Below, one piece after another: positions 1 to 6,021 of a DNA stretch of 13,472 bases. The stretch is from JAGORM01 sp050255815 (GTDB taxonomy: Bacteria > Patescibacteriota > Microgenomatia > Levybacterales > GWA1-39-11): contig JBLMVJ010000031.1 of NCBI GenBank assembly GCA_050255815.1, positions 1 to 13,472 of the forward strand, written 5' to 3'. The notes beneath the pieces were generated by a model. That model saw only the letters and a list, made by a program, of their open reading frames with translations. It was not told the origin of the DNA and did no database searches. The position numbers were made by a program, and so were the translations under genes. The first letter of the stretch is position 1, and every line of letters starts with the position of its first letter.

Positions 1-2
1 TT

Positions 3-503
3 ATTGCAGACATAGGACTGATAGGGCTGCCTAACGCGGGGAAGAGTTCCCTTCTAAAAGCCTTAACTGCTGCTACCCCTAAAGTAGGGGCCTACCCTTT
101 TACTACTTTGGAACCAAATCTAGGGACCATAGGAAAGATAGTCCTGGCAGATATTCCCGGACTGGTAGAAGGCGCGTCTTCCGGAAAAGGATTAGGAATA
201 CAGTTTCTAAAACATATCCAAAAAACAAAAATGCTTTTGCACTGTATAGACTCTACTGCAGGCAACCCTTACGAAACATACAAAACTATCCATGCAGAAA
301 TGGAAACTTTTGACCCGGAAATTTCCCAAAAAAATGAAATTATTTTACTGACCAAAACAGACCTGGCAGAACCGGCACTTCTTGCAGAACAAAAGAAAGA
401 ACTGAAAAAAACCAAGAAAGAAATAATAGAAGTTTCTATCTACAACCCGGAAAGCCTCTCAAACCTCAAAAAAACCATAGAAGTTAACTTCCTTAAAAAA
501 TAA
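3..503 (+). CDS. obg: Obg/CgtA GTPase, 3' part (5' end outside window)
   Basis: This is the GTPase domain of an Obg-family protein, a GTP-binding factor acting in large ribosomal subunit assembly and stress control. The open frame runs in from the window edge, so the N-terminal Obg fold and the start lie upstream. Visible motifs, counted from the first codon: P-loop GLPNAGKSS (about residues 8-16), switch I YPFTTLEPN, G3 DIPGLVEGA, and G4 TKTD in place of the usual NKxD. VSIYN stands near where the G5 SA motif normally lies. The frame ends shortly after the G domain, so there is no C-terminal OCT domain, as in many minimal Obg proteins. The first in-frame start-like codon in the window (TTG at 108) lies inside the G domain, after the P-loop, and is not a real start. 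Obg identity is clear; only the G4 change is unusual. Confidence 0.95.
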   Translation: MADIGLIGLPNAGKSSLLKALTAATPKVGAYPFTTLEPNLGTIGKIVLADIPGLVEGASSGKGLGIQFLKHIQKTKMLLHCIDSTAGNPYETYKTIHAEMETFDPEISQKNEIILLTKTDLAEPALLAEQKKELKKTKKEIIEVSIYNPESLSNLKKTIEVNFLKK

Positions 504-529
504 CCTTAAGTCCATTTTAGTCTTATAGT

Positions 530-558
530 TTGACTTTTTCCTCTTTTTTCCATATACT
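530..558 (+). promoter_or_regulatory. Promoter for the 566-1711 gene
   Basis: -35 TTGACT (530-535), 17-bp spacer, -10 TATACT (553-558). The -10 ends 7 nt before the ATG at 566, so transcription should begin at or next to the start codon, giving a leaderless mRNA. Confidence 0.75.
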
Positions 559-565
559 TACGCCT

Positions 566-1711
566 ATGCCAGAACGAGAAAAAGGATTTGTAGATTCTAG
601 AAATAAGTTTAAAACCAGCCAGAAAGATGCTGCGCTACTAGCAGGATCTGTGGGTGGTATGTTTGGTGGAATAAGCTATGGAATAACTCGTGTTTTATCA
701 GATGCAGACCTTGCAAAGACAGTAGGTACTGATGTTGGTATTGGTCTGGCAGCTTTCATGGGAGGCGTAATGGGAACTATTGCTGCCCAAGAAAGTTCAA
801 AAAAACTTGCAATTGAAGGAAAGACAAAAAGAGCTTTGGCAAGAGCATTGCAAGGATTAGTAGAAGCGGAGGCAGGAATGCTAACAACTGGAATCTTATC
901 TGGAAATGAAATTGGCGGAGGGAAAGGAGCAGTAATTGGTGGAGTTATAGGAATTATATCCGGCACATCTATAGGAAGCGGAGGATTGTGGGGCTTAAGA
1001 GACATTGGCCAAGTATATAGGGAAATTATTCATCCAGCCTTGGACCCAAAAAAATTTCCTCAATTTAATATTACAAAAGATGTACTGTTTGACGATGAAG
1101 ATAAAAGCCTGCGTCATCCACCAGTCTACACTGCAGGAACTATTGAGGATATGAAAGGCTTTAGACAAGCCCAAATAGATTTTGTCATAGAAAACTCTCA
1201 GAACTTAAAAGGTCCACATCAATATCCGGAAAGCTCACTTCTTAAATTATCAAAAGCAATATTTATTATCCCTGAAGTTATCCACTACCCTGCATTTGAC
1301 CCAAAATATGATTCCTTGGGGAAACTTGGGCTGCAACTGCCAAGTGCAGCAGTGAAACTTGCCACTTCTAATACTGGGGAAGTAACCGCAAGACCGTACC
1401 AAGCTTCTACCTACTCAATCTGGCCACAAGTAAGCGAGTTCGAAGACCCCTATAATAGATCCTTTAATGATAAACGCTGGGATTATTGGAGGGAACGGTC
1501 CTGGAAAAATGATGTAGCTATACTTGTCACCAGAAAAGTGGAAGGGTCTACAGTTACTGACCCTGATGCATCCCATCTAAAAATTGAGGATTCTTACCAG
1601 CTCATTGATATCTTGGTGGATGGATATGGAAAAGGAAAAAGGGTTAAAAGAAAGCAAAAACGTGAAGGTCTGAAAAGATTAATACCAGTCAGAAATCCAC
1701 AGGGGATTTAA
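566..1711 (+). CDS. Hypothetical protein with glycine-rich hydrophobic helices
   Basis: A 381-residue protein I do not recognise. The ATG at 566 is chosen because a good promoter ends 7 nt upstream; the longer frame from TTG 530 would start inside the -35 box. The N-terminal third has three Gly/Ala/Ile-rich hydrophobic stretches (about residues 22-42, 56-74 and 118-142) with many small residues at 3-4 residue spacing, resembling glycine-zipper membrane helices. A basic, helical segment rich in Lys/Ala (about 77-100) lies between them. The remainder is soluble-looking and rich in aromatic and Pro residues, with W-rich patches near residues 300-320, and ends in a strongly basic tail (KGKRVKRKQKREGLKR). 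No signal peptide or catalytic motif is evident. It may be a membrane-associated protein with a cytoplasmic C-terminal domain. It is flanked by obg and a HAD gene and has its own promoter, so context gives no function. Confidence 0.8.
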   Translation: MPEREKGFVDSRNKFKTSQKDAALLAGSVGGMFGGISYGITRVLSDADLAKTVGTDVGIGLAAFMGGVMGTIAAQESSKKLAIEGKTKRALARALQGLVEAEAGMLTTGILSGNEIGGGKGAVIGGVIGIISGTSIGSGGLWGLRDIGQVYREIIHPALDPKKFPQFNITKDVLFDDEDKSLRHPPVYTAGTIEDMKGFRQAQIDFVIENSQNLKGPHQYPESSLLKLSKAIFIIPEVIHYPAFDPKYDSLGKLGLQLPSAAVKLATSNTGEVTARPYQASTYSIWPQVSEFEDPYNRSFNDKRWDYWRERSWKNDVAILVTRKVEGSTVTDPDASHLKIEDSYQLIDILVDGYGKGKRVKRKQKREGLKRLIPVRNPQGI

Positions 1712-1792
1712 TGGGAGGACACAAAATTAGCGGTCTTTCCAGATATGTTTTGCTCAGGCATAAATCAAACGAAGCTACCCTAGCCTCTTTCC

Positions 1793-1801
1793 TGCTATAA
1801 T
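1793..1801 (+). promoter_or_regulatory. Extended -10 promoter for the HAD gene
   Basis: TGC-TATAAT: a perfect -10 (1796-1801) with the TGn extension and no recognisable -35. The -10 ends 6 nt before the ATG at 1808, predicting a leaderless transcript. Confidence 0.75.
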
Positions 1802-1807
1802 CACCTC

Positions 1808-2479
1808 ATGGAGACGTTAAAAGGTACAGAGGTTATTTCATTAGAAGGAATTCAGGCCGTTATTTTTGACATGGATGGCGTGATGATAGACAACATGGGG
1901 TACCATGACCAAGCCTGGGAAGCATTCCTCAAACGCTATGGAAAACCCATGAGCTATGAGGAACGGCTACGGAGAATCACCAGCCGGAGAAACCATGAGA
2001 TTTTAGGGGACCTTTTTGGTGAAGATACTTCAGACAAAAGAAGGGCTGAATTATCAACAGAAAAAGAAGCAATTTATAGAGAATTGTATGAAGGAAAAGT
2101 AGTAGAGGTTCCCGGACTTACAGAGGCTATCAAGGAATTGAGGAGACGAGGTTTAAAACTGGGCATTGCTACCACTGCCCTGCGTTCTAACCGGGATTTT
2201 GCGCTGCAAGAGCTAGGGATGACTAACACGTTTGATGTGATAGTAGGAAATGAAGACGTTACCCGCGGAAAACCGGACCCCCAAATTTTTACGCTCACTG
2301 CAGAAAGGCTCGAGGCTCAATCTGCACACTGTTTGGTTTTTGAAGACTCACCTCTGGGCATACAGGCTGCAAAAGCAGCCGGTATGCGGGCGGTAGGGCT
2401 GGTAACCACCCATCAAAGGTCTGAGCTGAAAGCTGCTGAAGCCGCAGTCAAGGACTTCACCAAGATTCAATTTGTTTAG
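1808..2479 (+). CDS. HAD-superfamily hydrolase, beta-phosphoglucomutase-like
   Basis: A cytoplasmic HAD subfamily IA enzyme of 223 residues, the usual length for small phosphatases and phosphomutases of this group. Motif I is DMDGVMID at 21-28, with D21 as predicted nucleophile and D23 as acid/base. Motif II is in GIATTALRSN, with Thr122/123 contacting phosphate. Motif III Lys is K155 in RGKPDP, and motif IV is FEDSPLGI with E179/D180 binding Mg2+. Residues about 29-95 form the helical cap typical of beta-phosphoglucomutase and phosphoglycolate phosphatase relatives. Substrate cannot be fixed from sequence: beta-glucose-1-phosphate mutase, a sugar phosphatase or a nucleotide/phosphoglycolate phosphatase are all possible. 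The ATG lies 6 nt after an extended -10, so the message is probably leaderless. Confidence 0.93.
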   Translation: METLKGTEVISLEGIQAVIFDMDGVMIDNMGYHDQAWEAFLKRYGKPMSYEERLRRITSRRNHEILGDLFGEDTSDKRRAELSTEKEAIYRELYEGKVVEVPGLTEAIKELRRRGLKLGIATTALRSNRDFALQELGMTNTFDVIVGNEDVTRGKPDPQIFTLTAERLEAQSAHCLVFEDSPLGIQAAKAAGMRAVGLVTTHQRSELKAAEAAVKDFTKIQFV

Positions 2480-2493
2480 TCTTCCTCTTGCAT

Positions 2494-2523
2494 TTGACTT
2501 CTAGGATTTATTGGGCATATGAT
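2494..2523 (+). promoter_or_regulatory. Promoter for the DUF1189 gene
   Basis: -35 TTGACT (2494-2499), 18-bp spacer, -10 TATGAT (2518-2523), then 6 nt to the ATG at 2530. Predicts a leaderless mRNA. Confidence 0.72.
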
Positions 2524-2529
2524 TAAGGT

Positions 2530-3390
2530 ATGGGATTTTTGAACACCATAAGAAATAGCATATTTTCTCCTGAGTTTTATGCCAGTATCCCTAAAAAATC
2601 TGCATTCTCCGCTTTAGGCTACTTTTTACTATTATCACTACTTCTCACCATTATCCAATCCGTCCAACCCTTCATGGCTTTTGTAAATTATGGCCAGCCG
2701 GAAATCCAAAAATTTGTAAACCAGGCAGCAGAGGCATATCCGTCAGGACTGGAAGTAACCATCCAAAAAGGCCAGGTGCATACAAATGTACAAGAGCCTT
2801 ATGTTATTCCTCTCCCGGGCAATGACAATAATGGAACCTACAAAAACCTGGTTGTCATAGACACTAAAACCCCCTACTCTTCCTCCCAATTCAATGCCTA
2901 CCGTACGGTAGCTTGGGTAGGAAAAGACACCGTGTTTATGGTAGGAGATAATAATGGCCAGATTAAAACTGTGGACCTTTCCAAAGTTTCAGATTTTAAG
3001 CTGAATCGGACATCAGTAGATTCTTTTATTACCCAGGTGAAACCATGGCTGAAAGTCATCACTCCTGTAGTTGCCGTTGGCATTATCCTGGGCCTGTTTA
3101 TGCTGCACGTATTCCGCCTGTTATATCTACTCTTCCTGGCACTTCTTATTTGGCTCTTAGCTAAAATCATGAAAAAGAACCAATCCTACGGGGTATCTTA
3201 TAAAATGGGCATGTATGCTATGACTCTGGGCATGGTACTGGAAGTAGTTTTTGATTTTGCCCACTTCAGCGGATTCCCATTCCTGTTTACCCTGGTTGCC
3301 CTGGGTGTGGTAACCATAAACCTAAACCCTGCTCCCGCTGCTCCAACGGTTAAATCAGCGCCTAAGAAGTCCCCGGCGAAGAAGAAATGA
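2530..3390 (+). CDS. DUF1189-family integral membrane protein
   Basis: A 286-residue membrane protein with the layout of DUF1189 proteins, whose molecular function is unknown. The N-terminus has the family-like signature NSIFSPEFYASI before the first membrane helix (about 28-48). A soluble extracytoplasmic region of about 125 residues follows (50-172), containing repeated aromatic and Asp-rich turns and a segment resembling the strand-rich middle of DUF1189 proteins. Four hydrophobic segments follow at about 175-193, 195-213, 227-241 and 247-264. The tail is Ala/Pro/Lys-rich (APKKSPAKKK), probably disordered and cytoplasmic. Family assignment rests on the N-terminal motif and topology seen by eye. 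It has its own promoter and no operon partner. Confidence 0.82.
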   Translation: MGFLNTIRNSIFSPEFYASIPKKSAFSALGYFLLLSLLLTIIQSVQPFMAFVNYGQPEIQKFVNQAAEAYPSGLEVTIQKGQVHTNVQEPYVIPLPGNDNNGTYKNLVVIDTKTPYSSSQFNAYRTVAWVGKDTVFMVGDNNGQIKTVDLSKVSDFKLNRTSVDSFITQVKPWLKVITPVVAVGIILGLFMLHVFRLLYLLFLALLIWLLAKIMKKNQSYGVSYKMGMYAMTLGMVLEVVFDFAHFSGFPFLFTLVALGVVTINLNPAPAAPTVKSAPKKSPAKKK

Positions 3391-3409
3391 CAGAGAAAGA
3401 CTGTCTCCC

Positions 3410-3440
3410 TTGACTCATTCTATAACTCCTGCCATACTTT
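3410..3440 (+). promoter_or_regulatory. Probable promoter for the 40-residue ORF
   Basis: -35 TTGACT (3410-3415) and a weak -10 TACTTT (3435-3440), with a long 19-bp spacer, ending 7 nt before the ATG at 3448. Placement fits the other genes here; the -10 match is poor. Confidence 0.5.
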
Positions 3441-3447
3441 ATATCTC

Positions 3448-3570
3448 ATGGTAAAAAAGAGCCGTAAGAAAGGAAAATTAAATCCTGCAGGAATTCTGAT
3501 GGCGTTATTTGCACTAATGATAGCTCTTCTTCTGGTTATTTTAGAAGTGAAAAGCGTCCTGCATATATAA
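3448..3570 (+). CDS. Small Lys/Arg-headed single-helix membrane protein (40 aa)
   Basis: A 40-residue ORF from ATG 3448 to TAA 3568-3570. The N-terminus is very basic (MVKKSRKKGK) and is followed by one hydrophobic helix (about residues 13-35), the layout of a small inner-membrane protein with its N-terminus in the cytoplasm. Support comes from the promoter-like elements at the same offset from the start as in neighbouring genes, from sensible composition, and from the clean gap it fills. It ends 5 bp before the convergent stop of the minus-strand 65-residue gene. No family is recognised. The ORF at 5586 has the same design, so the two may be analogous. Chance occurrence cannot be excluded at this length. 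Confidence 0.6.
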   Translation: MVKKSRKKGKLNPAGILMALFALMIALLLVILEVKSVLHI

Positions 3571-3575
3571 TTCCA

Positions 3576-3773
3576 TTACTTATTCGTGTTTATATGGAGA
3601 TTATAATTGCTTGGTATGGTTAAACCTGAGCCGCCACTGGAACCTCTTAAATAAGGGATCCCATACATTAATAGAAAAACTACTGCAATAAGAAGTAGGA
3701 CTACGCCCAGGAAAAATCCCATGCCGTTATCTGATGTTTGCGTTGGTTGCGGATTATTTACTACTGTAGCCAA
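3576..3773 (-). CDS. Small single-pass membrane protein (65 aa), TTG start with strong Shine-Dalgarno
   Basis: A 65-residue protein: a polar Asn/Gln/Thr-rich N-terminus (about 1-17), one strong hydrophobic helix (about 18-43), then a short Arg-Gly-Ser-Ser-Gly-Gly-Ser linker and a polar Asn-rich tail. I do not know its function; small proteins with one helix and Gly-rich tail seem common in this kind of genome. The start is TTG at 3773-3771. It is preferred over the internal ATG (codon 18) because AAAGGTGGTG (3790-3781), a near-perfect anti-SD complement, sits 7 nt upstream. This is one of only two genes here with a clear Shine-Dalgarno site, and it carries a leader of about 140 nt full of hairpins. 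That suggests strong or controlled expression. Confidence 0.75.
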   Translation of the reverse strand: MATVVNNPQPTQTSDNGMGFFLGVVLLLIAVVFLLMYGIPYLRGSSGGSGLTIPSNYNLHINTNK

Positions 3774-3914
3774 TTTAAATCACCACCTTTCGCGAATTTT
3801 CCCGTTAGGAGATTTCTAGAATCTCCACTCAGTGGTTTTTCACTGAGCCTCCTAAAGGTTTTAAAGGAAAATTCAAGATCCAGCGCGCCGAGGCTAGCGC
3901 TGGAAGCTGTCGCG
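3774..3914 (-). promoter_or_regulatory. Structured 5' leader, candidate cis-regulatory RNA
   Basis: The leader of the 65-residue membrane protein has several stems, given as plus-strand coordinates: 3880-3886/3897-3903 (7 bp, GC-rich), 3794-3802/3866-3874 (9 bp, enclosing the next two), 3828-3834/3841-3847 (7 bp) and 3808-3814/3820-3826 (7 bp). A TTCGCG at the 5' end can pair with CGCGAA at 3789-3794, directly next to the Shine-Dalgarno. A competing 7-bp helix, 3805-3811/3849-3855, would disrupt the 3808-3826 hairpin. The fold therefore has mutually exclusive states beside the ribosome-binding site. I match it to no known riboswitch class. The stems are read directly; the regulatory role is inference. 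Confidence 0.6.
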
Positions 3915-3942
3915 AAAATACATTTTCACACTGAGCAGTAAA
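3915..3942 (-). promoter_or_regulatory. Probable promoter of the structured leader
   Basis: Minus strand -35 TTTACT (3942-3937), 16-bp spacer, -10 TATTTT (3920-3915). It would start transcription just inside the 5' edge of the structured leader. Moderate matches. Confidence 0.5.
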
Positions 3943-4029
3943 CCTACCATATGAGGCTTGTAAGAGAACAGGAAGATTTTAGAAGCTTTCTACATTAATC
4001 TAACTCTCATAAAAAAGCGCAATTAATCA

Positions 4030-4052
4030 GGCAAAAGCATTGCTTTTAAGCC
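4030..4052. repeat. Inverted repeat upstream of the DUF2079 promoter
   Basis: GGC-AAAAGC-ATT-GCTTTT-AA-GCC: a 6-bp inverted repeat with a 3-nt centre plus a flanking 3-bp match. It covers the region just upstream of where the missing -35 box would be. It could be an operator, or the end of an upstream hairpin; nothing decides. The rest of the gap, about 3943-4029, holds nothing I can name. Confidence 0.4.
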
Positions 4053-4070
4053 AGATATAAAGTTTGTTAC

Positions 4071-4079
4071 TGGTATAAT
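4071..4079 (+). promoter_or_regulatory. Extended -10 promoter for the DUF2079 gene
   Basis: TGG-TATAAT with a perfect -10 (4074-4079) and no -35 match; 6 nt separate it from the GTG at 4086. Predicts a leaderless mRNA. Confidence 0.75.
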
Positions 4080-4085
4080 AGGTAC

Positions 4086-5546
4086 GTGCAAGTCATTACA
4101 AACCACAGCCCCAGATTTTATTTCTTTTCCGCGGTTATTCTTTGCTTTCTATTTTTCCTTGCATTCTCTACCCTTTCCGTTATACGTCATGAGCATTACC
4201 AGTCTTTTGGATATGACCTGGGAATTAATGACCAAACCGTCTGGCTCTATAGCAAATTTAAATCTCCTGTAGATACCATAGACCCTTATCCTGATAAGCC
4301 AAAACTGTATGAGCATGTAGAGCTGATCTACGCTATAATTTCCCCCATCTATTGGATCTGGGATGCCAGAAGAATGCTGCTTATATTCCGCTGCCTTGTG
4401 GTTGCCACCAGCGGTATCCCTATATACCTCCTGGCAAGACACCGCAAACTCTCTTATCCGGTTTCTTTTGCGGCACTTTTTGGGTATTTGGGTTTTTACG
4501 GGATCCAGAATGCTATTTGGTTTGACGTACACAGTATTAGCTTTGGGGCAGCTTTTTTATCCTGGCTATTCTATTTCCTGGAAAGGAAACAAATAAAAAT
4601 TTCCTTATTATTTTTCTTTCTTGCCATAACCTCAAAAGAAAATATTGCTTTTATCACCTTATTTATCTCTTTTGTTTATTTCATCAGATGGAGGAACAAA
4701 TTTAGTATCCTTCTGATAGTGCTTTCTGCTGCATATCTTTGCTTCATTTTTTTTGTTTATTTCCCGCACATTATCCACTTTGAATATTTATATGCCAACA
4801 AAGAAGGATTGCTTTCTAACCTCAATCCGCTGGACCTGTTTAACACTCAGGAAAAATTGGTAACCTTGTTTTATAGTATTTTTTCTTTTGGGTTTCTCCC
4901 CTTTCTTACACCTGTTGCGCTTATACCCGCCTTTGCAGACCTGGCAACTTATTTTGTCCTGGGAAGCGATTTGCCGGGCGCACAGGGACTTTACATGCAC
5001 TACCGTATAACACTGGCGCCTTTAATGTCATTTGCTACCATCCTTACCCTCTCTAAATACAAAAAATTAAATTCTAAATACACTGCCCTCTATTTAGTTG
5101 CCTGCACTGTTTTTATCCAATACAACCTGCACCTTCCGTTAAGTTATCTGACTAAACAGTGGTTCTGGACCACACCGGCATCCGTCCCAAATATCCAAAA
5201 GGCGATTACTGATTATTTGCCACCAACCGCATCTGTTACCGCACAGAATAATATCATTCCCCACATTAGCCATAGGGAACAAGTGTATTCCCTGTATCCT
5301 ATGAAAAAACAGTTTGATAAAAATTCCCCCTGCGGGAAACCGGAATGCAATTGGTTTAACTGGTATGACCACCCGGAATTTTTATTAGTAGACCTCTCAT
5401 CTGACTGGGACATCAGACACCTTCTTATAGATAACGCTGATTTTAAAGATGGGATTTATAACTTAGAAAAAGCAGGAATTATCCAATTAGATAAACAGGT
5501 GGGGAAAACTATGTTATTCAAAGTCCTCAAATCCCCCAACTCTTAG
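4086..5546 (+). CDS. DUF2079-family polytopic membrane protein
   Basis: A 486-residue multi-pass membrane protein with the hallmarks of DUF2079, a family of large membrane proteins distantly resembling GT-C glycosyltransferases; no member's activity can be claimed here. Visible family-like motifs are SFGYDLGINDQTVW (40-53) in the first extracytoplasmic loop, H77 within LYEHVELIYA, FDVHSISFGA (146-155) in place of the usual DFHP-type motif, and TSKENIA (182-188). About eight to nine hydrophobic segments are spread from residue 11 to about 355. A soluble C-terminal domain follows (about 370-486), with Cys334-area and NSPCGKPECNWFNW loops. The start is GTG, chosen because an ideal extended -10 lies 6 nt upstream. 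An envelope polysaccharide or lipid-linked sugar role is plausible but only by analogy. Confidence 0.86.
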   Translation: MQVITNHSPRFYFFSAVILCFLFFLAFSTLSVIRHEHYQSFGYDLGINDQTVWLYSKFKSPVDTIDPYPDKPKLYEHVELIYAIISPIYWIWDARRMLLIFRCLVVATSGIPIYLLARHRKLSYPVSFAALFGYLGFYGIQNAIWFDVHSISFGAAFLSWLFYFLERKQIKISLLFFFLAITSKENIAFITLFISFVYFIRWRNKFSILLIVLSAAYLCFIFFVYFPHIIHFEYLYANKEGLLSNLNPLDLFNTQEKLVTLFYSIFSFGFLPFLTPVALIPAFADLATYFVLGSDLPGAQGLYMHYRITLAPLMSFATILTLSKYKKLNSKYTALYLVACTVFIQYNLHLPLSYLTKQWFWTTPASVPNIQKAITDYLPPTASVTAQNNIIPHISHREQVYSLYPMKKQFDKNSPCGKPECNWFNWYDHPEFLLVDLSSDWDIRHLLIDNADFKDGIYNLEKAGIIQLDKQVGKTMLFKVLKSPNS

Positions 5547-5550
5547 CTGC

Positions 5551-5579
5551 TTTACAAAACTAAAAAAATCGGGTACGCT
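5551..5579 (+). promoter_or_regulatory. Promoter for the 53-residue ORF
   Basis: -35 TTTACA (5551-5556), 17-bp spacer, -10 TACGCT (5574-5579), then 6 nt to the GTG at 5586. The exact placement supports this small ORF as a gene. Confidence 0.6.
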
Positions 5580-5585
5580 AAAATA

Positions 5586-5747
5586 GTGAAAAAGAAACCG
5601 GTTAAAAAGAAGGCGGGTCAAAAACGAGTTGTTGTAAGAAAAAAACAGCAAACATCTACAGCAAGATATTTTTATTACGGAGTAATATTTTTAATTTCTT
5701 TTGTTGCTGCTTTTTTCATCCTGGCAAGACTCATCAATCCACTGTAA
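5586..5747 (+). CDS. Small Lys/Arg-rich single-helix membrane protein (53 aa)
   Basis: A 53-residue ORF from GTG 5586 to TAA 5745-5747. Roughly the first 27 residues are strongly basic (13 Lys/Arg), and residues about 28-48 form one aromatic-rich hydrophobic helix ending in LARLINPL. The promoter elements at the same 17/6 spacing as in established genes, and the coherent composition, argue that it is real. It lies 39 bp after the DUF2079 stop on the same strand but has its own promoter. No family is recognised; the basic head could contact nucleic acid, ribosome or lipid head groups. It parallels the 40-residue ORF at 3448. Confidence 0.65.
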   Translation: MKKKPVKKKAGQKRVVVRKKQQTSTARYFYYGVIFLISFVAAFFILARLINPL

Positions 5748-5781
5748 ATAGGGGGTAGGTTTTAGGTGTTGTGTAAAATAA

Positions 5782-5844
5782 TCACTTCTTTATTTTACTC
5801 CGCTGGTCTTTAAGTAACGGATCCGTTAGCCTAGGAGTCTTTAG
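5782..5844 (-). repeat. Distal duplicate of the C-terminal coding tail of the 272-aa membrane protein
   Basis: Minus-strand translation reads LKTPRLTDPLLKDQR then SKIKK and TGA. It matches the gene tail YKSPRLTDPLVQTN..K-stop at 6022-6084 and has the same number of residues from KT/KS to the stop. It is not attached to a membrane-protein body; the only in-frame start nearby is a GTG at 5850. Against the middle copy (5900-5962), the first 15 amino acids are identical although 11 of 15 codons differ, all synonymously. Confidence 0.85.
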
Positions 5845-5899
5845 GAGCACAACGAACGAAGAGAGTGAGCACCGCAAAACGCAGAGATTTTAAAGAAAA
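5845..5899. other. Unique spacer between tail copies, with GC-rich core
   Basis: Contains GAGCACCGCAAA (5867-5878) preceded by CGAAG. The same 12-mer occurs in inverse orientation at 10095-10106, in the spacer after tRNA-Tyr, where it has the same orientation relative to the duplicated gene end. GAGCAC is also repeated directly (5845-5850 and 5867-5872). Confidence 0.6.
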
Positions 5900-5962
5900 T
5901 TACTTTTTACGATTTATCCTCTGGTCTTTTAATAATGGGTCTGTTAAACGGGGCGTTTTAAG
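5900..5962 (-). repeat. Middle duplicate of the C-terminal coding tail of the 272-aa membrane protein
   Basis: Minus-strand translation reads LKTPRLTDPLLKDQR then INRKK and TAA. The stop lies 122 bp from that of the gene and 118 bp from that of the distal copy. The frame upstream is open back to a TGA at 6004-6002 but has no ATG, GTG or TTG, so this piece cannot start by itself. A possible further degenerate trace, LTDP, is encoded at 6005-5994 just after the gene's stop. Confidence 0.85.
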
Positions 5963-6021
5963 ATTTTTGTGAGCTACGCGAACAAAAAGCGCAAGGATCC
6001 GTCAAGAGAAAAATAGACTTT

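Noticed and set aside
1711..1800. A 29-codon plus-strand ORF starting ATG in a TAATG overlap with the preceding stop.
   Set aside because: Too short, no recognisable composition or Shine-Dalgarno, and its end overlaps the HAD gene's -10 box. Probably chance, although coupled translation cannot be excluded.
3774..3914. RNase P, tmRNA, SRP RNA, or a known riboswitch (M-box, TPP, SAM, fluoride) as identity of the structured leader.
   Set aside because: None of the conserved core strings of these RNAs, as I know them, is present, and the length is too short for RNase P or tmRNA.
3738..3941. A 67-codon plus-strand ORF across the intergenic region.
   Set aside because: It runs antisense through the structured leader and the start of the 65-aa gene, has no promoter at the usual offset, and its open frame is explained by the repeats and stems.
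5748..6021. A CRISPR-like array, since there are repeats at about 120-bp spacing.
   Set aside because: The repeats are coding tails with synonymous differences, too few and too long-spaced, and no cas genes are present.
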